Origin: Pseudomonadota bacterium
GTDB lineage: Bacteria; Bdellovibrionota_C; UBA2361; OMII01
Assembly: GCA_027486155.1 (NCBI GenBank)
Contig: JAIXPR010000362.1
Span: forward strand, 1-10,486
Reading direction: 5' to 3'
DNA: 10,486 bases
A program made the translations under genes and the position numbers. Position 1 is the first letter of the stretch, and each line of letters begins with the position of its first letter. The notes under the pieces are model-generated. The model was not told the origin of the DNA. It saw only the letters and a list, made by a program, of their open reading frames with translations, and searched no databases. Below, piece by piece: positions 6,386-10,486 of this stretch.

Positions 6386-7504
6386 TTACCGATCGGTCCA
6401 GATAGCTCTGCCGAACACATAGGTGCAGATCGGCAACCCAAGCACCAAGCCCCACACTCCGAACAGTTTGCCTCCGAGGGTTAAGATGATCAGCACAAGC
6501 ACCGGGTTGACCCGGAGGGCGTGTCCGTAGATCTTCGGATTGAGTATGTAGGCCTCGATGAGGTGAATAATCCAGATAAGGAGACCCGCTCCCAGCATCA
6601 ATCCTAGCCCTCCCTTTTGGAAGGCGAGGAGACAGATCGGCGCTGAACTGAGGAACACCCCCGCTACCGGAATAAAGCTGCAGAAGAACACCACCACCGA
6701 GAGGAAGGCGATGCTACCGGTAAGTCCCAGGATCTTGATCCCGATAGCGGTCAAAATTGTGTTGAGGATAGCGATATAAAACTGCGCCTCTAAAGCGCTT
6801 CCAAGCACACGAGCGAATTCAGAGATACTGGAACCAACGACTTCGTAGATAAACGCAACACGTGATTCACGAAGCCGTCGTACCCCCCGAGTCAGCTCAG
6901 GAAGATCGAGCACGATCAGGAATGAGAAGAGTATCGAGAGGAGAAAGCTTGACCCGAGCGCGAGGCCACGCTCGGTGATAGCTCGAACCCGCTCAAAGAT
7001 CTCTTTCGTCGCCATCGCTTCGTCGCCCTCGGATGCGAAGCCAAAGATACCCTCAAGGATCTGCGCTGATGGGCTTCTCTTAATATCCCATGGAGTAGGG
7101 CTCTCTTGACCGTTAGAGGGAAGAGGGGGGATCAGATCCGCGGCGAGAGGAGAGGTCTTTCGTAAATCGTACAGCGTGTCGTCGAATTGACGGAGCACGT
7201 GAGGTAACGAGCGAACGAGACCAGCAGATTGATCGCGAACGTGGGGAGTGAGGAAGGTGATAACACCCGCTACTGCGGTTAAGAAAGCGACCCCGACAAA
7301 TATGACCCTGACCGTCCGATTCGCGAGGCGCTTCTCTAAACGGGCCACGGCCTTCGCCTGAATGTAGGCGAAGACGAAGGTGAGGAAGATGAGGAGGGAG
7401 AAGGATCGGAGGATCCAGAGGACACCGAAGAGACCGGCCCAGACGCCGATCTTGATCAAAAACGTCGTGAGAGGGGAGTGAGTGTCAGCGTTGGAGTCTT
7501 TCAT
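6386..7504 (-). CDS. AI-2E family transporter (PF01594-type permease)
   Basis: This 372-residue inner-membrane protein has hydrophobic segments at roughly 17-50 (two spans), 66-86, 185-203, 243-260, 264-288, 298-315 and 335-365. A soluble loop of about 100 residues (88-183) sits between the third and fourth spans, as in this family. The conserved C-terminal half is present: FIPVAG (277-282), IEAYILNPKIYGHAL (316-330) and NPVLVLIILTLGGKLFGVWGL, ending in a Leu-Pro at 357-358. The family is named for a proposed autoinducer-2 exporter (TqsA/YdiK relatives); other members act in peptide export or as sodium/proton antiporters, so the substrate here is unknown. The ATG at 7504 fits the family N-terminus. 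It lacks a Shine-Dalgarno sequence and is preceded by a leader rich in inverted repeats. It has its own 429-bp upstream gap from purU. Confidence 0.9.
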   Translation of the reverse strand: MKDSNADTHSPLTTFLIKIGVWAGLFGVLWILRSFSLLIFLTFVFAYIQAKAVARLEKRLANRTVRVIFVGVAFLTAVAGVITFLTPHVRDQSAGLVRSLPHVLRQFDDTLYDLRKTSPLAADLIPPLPSNGQESPTPWDIKRSPSAQILEGIFGFASEGDEAMATKEIFERVRAITERGLALGSSFLLSILFSFLIVLDLPELTRGVRRLRESRVAFIYEVVGSSISEFARVLGSALEAQFYIAILNTILTAIGIKILGLTGSIAFLSVVVFFCSFIPVAGVFLSSAPICLLAFQKGGLGLMLGAGLLIWIIHLIEAYILNPKIYGHALRVNPVLVLIILTLGGKLFGVWGLVLGLPICTYVFGRAIWTDR

Positions 7505-7518
7505 AGGAACATCGTCTG

Positions 7519-7604
7519 GTCACAATTTGTGACGGTGATCTTGTCACCGGTTGCGCTTACGCACAACTGGTGGCGATTGAATGTTACTTAAATAGAAACA
7601 TTCA
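7519..7604 (-). promoter_or_regulatory. Chain of inverted repeats in the AI-2E gene leader
   Basis: Going toward the gene: TGAATGTT (7578-7585) with AACATTCA (7597-7604), 11-nt loop; an imperfect hairpin 7546-7571 with inner TGCG/CGCA and outer ACCGGT/ACTGGT; CGGTGA (7533-7538) with TCACCG (7544-7549), 5-nt loop; and GTCACAA (7519-7525) with TTGTGAC (7527-7533) around a single base, 14 nt before the ATG. The third overlaps both the second and the fourth, and GTGAC (7529-7533) can also pair with GTCAC (7543-7547). They could be operators or mutually exclusive leader hairpins. Confidence 0.5.
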
Positions 7605-7638
7605 TCGACAGTAGCGCGCGCCGACGCTTATCGCCGGT

Positions 7639-7644
7639 ATCATA
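7639..7644 (-). promoter_or_regulatory. Candidate -10 element for the AI-2E gene
   Basis: On the minus strand this reads TATGAT, five of six matches to TATAAT. No convincing -35 element lies 16-18 bp upstream. If used, it would give a leader of about 130 nt containing all four inverted repeats at 7519-7604. Confidence 0.25.
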
Positions 7645-7740
7645 TTGAATCTGCTTGGTAAAGTTCGAGGAGGCGCTGCGCGGGAGTCTCCAGGAATGAG
7701 TCAATTTTTGCAGCTCAGAAAAAGAGATACACGCAGTGAG

Positions 7741-7755
7741 TTGCCTCGCTTCCCT
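7741..7755. repeat. 15-bp word shared with 3740-3754 (inverted copy)
   Basis: The minus strand here reads AGGGAAGCGAGGCAA, identical to plus-strand 3740-3754 downstream of the M20 gene. Flanking bases stay partly alike for about 13 nt more, ending in a shared GCGTG at the same offset. Both copies lie in intergenic DNA. Confidence 0.4.
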
Positions 7756-7897
7756 AAGCACTTGGTGAAGGGAGATTGCGTAGCGCCGTAAAGCCTATCG
7801 TCGGGGAATTCGCCCGGGCGTGGGACAACGATCAGTAGGGTAAGGCGCACCTCTTGGGTTGGACCGCCGCGTCCTTCTCGTACCTTGTCGTAAAGCT

Positions 7898-7922
7898 CTA
7901 CTGCAAGGTCCGCTTGTAGTAG
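7898..7922 (-). terminator. Hairpin downstream of purU, possible terminator
   Basis: CTACTGCAAG (7898-7907) and CTTGTAGTAG (7913-7922) form a 10-bp stem with one imperfect pair and a 5-nt loop, starting 11 nt past the purU stop codon. On the minus strand the stem is followed by AGCTTT, a weak T tract. Position and stem length suit a purU terminator. Confidence 0.4.
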
Positions 7923-7933
7923 GCGTGGGGGAA

Positions 7934-8809
7934 TTAAATCCCTGGAGAAAAAACGATCGTGCGATTCGCGTGCGTAATCACGCGGTGTTCAAGATGCGCT
8001 TGGACGGCGCGCGCAAGAACGACCCGTTCGATGTCCCTTCCTCTCTTTTGGAGCGCCTCTGCTGACTCCTCGTGTGTAACACGTTCAACATCTTGCTCGA
8101 TGATCGGTCCTTCATCGAGCGCGGCGGTTACATAGTGCGCGGTAGCTCCGATCATCTTAACACCACGCTCCCAAGCCCGCCGATAGGGGCCAGCGCCCTG
8201 GAACGCCGGCAGAAACGCGTGATGAATGTTAATAATCGGCAACGGAGTCTCATCTAACATCTCGCTTGAGAGGATCTGCATGTATCGGGCGAGTACCGCA
8301 ACTTGTACGTGATGCTGCGCCAGGAGTCGCGTAATCTCTCTCTCTTGTGAGCGTCGAGATGAGGACTCTACCGGACAGAAGAAGAACGGTACCTTAAACT
8401 GAGCGGCGGTTGCCTCAAGGTCGGGGTGGTTTGAGATCACCAGCGCCACCTGCGCCCCGGTAAGCTCTTCTCCGTGCGCTCGGCATAAGAGGTCGAAGAG
8501 GCAGTGCGGCTCTTTCGACGCCAGCACCGCTATTCGCGTGGTGTCGGAGGTAAAGTGAGCCGACCACTCCATCGCGAACGCGCGGGCCAGCTCCTCAAAC
8601 TCCTCTGAGAGTTGACCACGAGCGTACGGAGTCGCCCCGATATCGATTAGTATCCGCATAAAAAAGCGACCCTCGAGGGGATCGGTGTGCTGCTGACAGT
8701 GGACGATGTTAAAGCCACGTTCGAAGAAAAAGGTACTGACGGAAGCGACAATTCCCCGACGGTCGGGGCAAGTGATAAGGAAAATAGCGAGGCTTCGGTG
8801 ATGCGACAT
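7934..8809 (-). CDS. purU: Formyltetrahydrofolate deformylase
   Basis: This 291-residue cytoplasmic enzyme hydrolyses 10-formyltetrahydrofolate to tetrahydrofolate and formate, balancing one-carbon pools and feeding formate-dependent purine synthesis. The N-terminal ACT domain (about 6-85) starts LAIFLITCPDRRGIVASVSTFF, and the formyltransferase-like catalytic domain (about 90-285) follows. Catalytic residues are in place: Asn194 and His196 in NIHHAFLP, and Asp232 in LDEGPIIEQD; the GAGPYRRAWERGVKMIGATAH segment typical of PurU lies between them. Length is normal. The ATG at 8809 was chosen over an in-frame ATG at 8878 because GGAG sits 7 nt before it and because the ACT domain begins directly after. 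The gene is divergent from the aminotransferase gene and followed by a terminator-like hairpin, so it is probably monocistronic. Confidence 0.95.
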   Translation of the reverse strand: MSHHRSLAIFLITCPDRRGIVASVSTFFFERGFNIVHCQQHTDPLEGRFFMRILIDIGATPYARGQLSEEFEELARAFAMEWSAHFTSDTTRIAVLASKEPHCLFDLLCRAHGEELTGAQVALVISNHPDLEATAAQFKVPFFFCPVESSSRRSQEREITRLLAQHHVQVAVLARYMQILSSEMLDETPLPIINIHHAFLPAFQGAGPYRRAWERGVKMIGATAHYVTAALDEGPIIEQDVERVTHEESAEALQKRGRDIERVVLARAVQAHLEHRVITHANRTIVFSPGI

Positions 8810-9146
8810 GCGGACACTCCAAACTAACGACCCGCGGTATTCTAAACGAAGTGCATCGGTCGGGGATGACGAGCACAAGCCCGTGAATCCTCAGTCATCG
8901 CGGTAGCCAGCGCTTATCCGTGTATTCGACAGGGATGTTGGAGATGATGGTTTGTAAAAGCGCCTGAAAACTGGCCGATGGAAGGGTGAACGTATTCCTT
9001 TTCGGCTCCCTCTACGCCCTCCCGGGGCTATCTGTCGCACTGAGGCCTATAGGGCGATGTGAGGGTGGTCGGGCTACCCCAGTAAACACACATGACAAGA
9101 GTCATTTGGAATCCCCTAGCCCCGGTGCATCTTTCCAGAACGAACG
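8810..9146. other. Divergent intergenic region between purU and the aminotransferase gene
   Basis: This 337-bp spacer should carry both promoters. On the minus strand TAGAAT (8839-8844) is a good -10 match about 30 nt before the purU ATG, though no -35 is obvious. Near the aminotransferase gene there is a small hairpin ATGAC/GTCAT (9092-9105). I see no RNA gene or protein gene in it. Confidence 0.4.
8839..8844 (-). promoter_or_regulatory. Candidate -10 element for purU
   Basis: The minus strand reads TAGAAT, five of six matches to TATAAT, giving a leader of roughly 25 nt ahead of the ribosome site GGAG and the ATG at 8809. No TTGACA-like -35 is visible at the right distance. It supports 8809, not 8878, as the start. 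Confidence 0.3.
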
Positions 9147-10361
9147 GTGAAACACACATCCACAACGGCTATTCCGATGACCTCTTCACACAAAAGATTT
9201 CTTTCTGCTTATTTTACCCTCCCACCAATATCGCTTTGTGCGAGAGGCTCTGATGCTTGGAAACAGGTATTTCCTTTTACTGAACCTGGGGGCGCTTGGA
9301 CCTTCAGCGGGCGAGTCGCGTTGTTCGCGGGCTTGCGGCAGATACAACTTCCCGTTGGAAGCACGGTGCTTGTGCCATCCTATTTTCAGGGCACAGAGAT
9401 CGATACCCTGATCGCGGCCGGTTATAAGCTTCGGTTCTACGCTATTGACGACAACTTTGAGGTTGATCTCGCCGACGTTGAACAAAAACTAGACGATAAT
9501 GTCTCCGCCCTCTACATCATTCACTACTTCGGACTTCCGCAGCGTCTGGGGGTTATAAGCGCCTTTTGTCAACAAAAAGGGATTAGACTGATCGAGGATT
9601 GCGCGCTCAGCTTTTTGAGCAAGGAGGGAGATACGTGGCTCGGATCGCGGGGCGATGTCTCTCTTTTTTCAATCTACAAATCCGTCGCACTCCCACACGG
9701 TGGATATGTAGTGACTAAAAATCCAACACAACCTCCCGAGCTACAGTCACCACCACTCTTTTCAACTCTGTTGCAGACCGCGGATTTAGTCGCGCAACAT
9801 GTGCGGAGCGCGTCCGCGCACGGAATCATCAACCGGCTTTGGAATCGAACGAACGACCTCCGGAAAGGGATAGCAGATAAGACTGTCGTATCGGGCACGA
9901 TCACGTTAGATCAAAAAACTCTTTGTTACTCAGCCTCGAAGGTGGTGCCACGCTTGATGCGACTCAATGACCCACACTGGGTCATTGAGAGGCGGCGCGC
10001 TAACTTCGCGCTCCTTCATAGCAGATTACGACACCTAAGCGCCCTCCCGGTTGAAACGCTTGCTGAGGGGGCGTGTCCGCTCTTTTATCCTATCTACGTT
10101 GAAAATAAGCCCCGTTTCAGGGCGGAATTAATGCGGCGAGGAGTTGGTAGCGTTAATCTGTGGAGTCAACCTCATTCCGCCTCGCCGTGTGAAAAGTGGG
10201 GCAGTGTGGCCAAATGGCGCAGCACCATTTTGGAATTACCTATTCATCAACAACTCGACGGTGACGACGTTGAGCGTGTAGCTCGAGAGATCTTGCACCT
10301 TACAAGGCGGACAAGCGCGCCGAAGCCAGCGGCAAAGAGCGCTGTGAGTGCCGCCGGCTAA
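9147..10361 (+). CDS. DegT/DnrJ/EryC1/StrS-like PLP-dependent aminotransferase
   Basis: This 404-residue protein belongs to the fold-type I sugar-aminotransferase group (DegT/DnrJ/EryC1/StrS), which uses pyridoxal phosphate to aminate keto-sugars for polysaccharides, glycans or secondary metabolites. Visible landmarks are TFSGRVALFAGLRQI near the cofactor phosphate site, VLVPSYFQGTEIDTLIAAGYK, a strand ending ALYIIHYFGLPQ, the PLP-binding Asp151 in LIEDCALSF, and RGDVSLFSIYKS with the presumed Schiff-base Lys178 followed by PHGGYVVT. Motifs are looser than in canonical members (EDCALS in place of the common EDxAQ/H type), so it is a divergent branch and the substrate is unknown. The C-terminal tail (KPAAKSAVSAAG) is low-complexity. 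The start is GTG at 9147; an ATG at 9177 would remove 10 residues, and neither has a good ribosome site. The next gene downstream lies outside the window, so any pathway context is unseen. Confidence 0.85.
   Translation: MKHTSTTAIPMTSSHKRFLSAYFTLPPISLCARGSDAWKQVFPFTEPGGAWTFSGRVALFAGLRQIQLPVGSTVLVPSYFQGTEIDTLIAAGYKLRFYAIDDNFEVDLADVEQKLDDNVSALYIIHYFGLPQRLGVISAFCQQKGIRLIEDCALSFLSKEGDTWLGSRGDVSLFSIYKSVALPHGGYVVTKNPTQPPELQSPPLFSTLLQTADLVAQHVRSASAHGIINRLWNRTNDLRKGIADKTVVSGTITLDQKTLCYSASKVVPRLMRLNDPHWVIERRRANFALLHSRLRHLSALPVETLAEGACPLFYPIYVENKPRFRAELMRRGVGSVNLWSQPHSASPCEKWGSVAKWRSTILELPIHQQLDGDDVERVAREILHLTRRTSAPKPAAKSAVSAAG
9963..9989. repeat. Perfect 12+12 bp palindrome within the aminotransferase gene
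   Basis: CTCAATGACCCA (9963-9974) and TGGGTCATTGAG (9978-9989) are exact reverse complements around a 3-nt centre (CAC). The stretch encodes residues LNDPHWVIE in frame. In the transcript it would form a very stable stem-loop in mid-gene. Confidence 0.7.
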
Positions 10362-10397
10362 CTCTACTAGCATCACGGACGGACCCCAAAGATTCGG

Positions 10398-10486
10398 ATG
10401 TTCCGTTACCGCAAGCATATGAGGCGGATCCGCGTAAGGCGTGCAGCACCGACATTTCCAGCGATAGTTGATCTCGCGCGAGTCGT
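10398..10486 (+). CDS. Possible 5' end of a further gene, cut by the window edge
   Basis: A reading frame is open from just after the stop at 10368 to the last base of the window. Its first ATG at 10398 begins MFRYRKHMRRIRVRRA, an arginine-rich start, and lies 36 bp after the aminotransferase stop on the same strand. No ribosome site is evident before it, the piece is under 30 codons, and a chance open frame is quite possible. No function can be assigned. Confidence 0.25.
   Translation, partial: MFRYRKHMRRIRVRRAAPTFPAIVDLARV

Larger units (their letters stand above)
7505..7933. other. Structured intergenic region between purU and the AI-2E gene
   Basis: This 429-bp spacer separates two minus-strand genes. 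From the purU side it holds a terminator-like hairpin (7898-7922), a 10-bp palindrome CGCCCGGGCG (7811-7820), a 15-bp word shared with 3740-3754 (7741-7755), a TATGAT box on the minus strand (7639-7644), and four consecutive inverted repeats before the AI-2E ATG (7519-7604). No tRNA or convincing protein gene is present; an unrecognised small RNA or long leader is possible. Confidence 0.5.

Noticed and set aside
7696..7791. 31-codon plus-strand frame in the purU/AI-2E spacer
   Set aside because: Only an AGGA immediately next to the ATG precedes it, with wrong spacing; it is short and there is no independent support, so chance is the better explanation.
7505..7933. Possible tRNA or known riboswitch in the structured spacer
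   Set aside because: No cloverleaf with a T-loop GTTCRA motif and CCA-type end, and no recognised riboswitch core, could be found by eye.
8810..8878. In-frame N-terminal extension of PurU by 23 residues from an ATG at 8878
   Set aside because: The start at 8809 has GGAG at the right spacing and begins directly at the ACT domain; a promoter-like TAGAAT lies inside the extension.
1..10486. CRISPR array, insertion sequence, prophage or attachment site
   Set aside because: There are no regularly spaced direct repeats, no transposase or integrase frames and no paired terminal repeats; all larger frames are intact chromosomal-type genes.

Overview
The window reads as ordinary chromosomal DNA of a Gram-negative bacterium. 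It holds an outer-membrane porin of the OprO/OprP type and an exported cysteine-rich protein. The base composition is fairly balanced, and the gene set (Uup, an M20 amidohydrolase, PurU, an AI-2E permease, a DegT-like aminotransferase) suggests a proteobacterial-type or related uncultured lineage. I cannot name a taxon from the sequence alone. No tRNA, rRNA, transposase, phage gene or CRISPR array is visible.

Layout: (1) 1-477 (+) is the 3' part of a cysteine-free thioredoxin-fold protein. It converges, with only 10 bp between, on (2) uup, 488-2296 (-), a duplicated-ATPase ABC-F protein. (3) A divergent spacer with a long imperfect inverted repeat leads to (4) an M20 family metallohydrolase, 2581-3714 (+). 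(5) A convergent spacer with an unusual inverted hexamer-repeat hairpin separates it from a run of four minus-strand genes: (6) an exported eight-cysteine protein, 3868-4533; (7) a Porin_O_P family porin, 4788-6080; (8) an AI-2E family permease, 6386-7504; (9) purU, 7934-8809. The gaps between these four are 254-429 bp, so they are probably separate transcription units and not one operon. (10) A divergent spacer leads to a DegT/DnrJ/EryC1/StrS-like aminotransferase, 9147-10361 (+), and perhaps the start of another reading frame at the right edge.

The genes do not form an obvious pathway. Three (porin, exported protein, AI-2E permease) are envelope functions on one strand. PurU, the M20 enzyme and the aminotransferase are metabolic and appear independent. 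I see no convincing new multi-gene system such as a defence, secretion or biosynthetic cassette.

The most unusual signals are non-coding. They are a hairpin made of two inverted arrays of a degenerate CGTNNN hexamer, a chain of hairpins just ahead of the AI-2E gene, a G-quadruplex-type tract between porin and exported protein, a 15-bp word shared between two intergenic regions, and a perfect 12+12 bp palindrome inside the aminotransferase gene. The orphan exported protein is the best candidate for an uncharacterised protein family.
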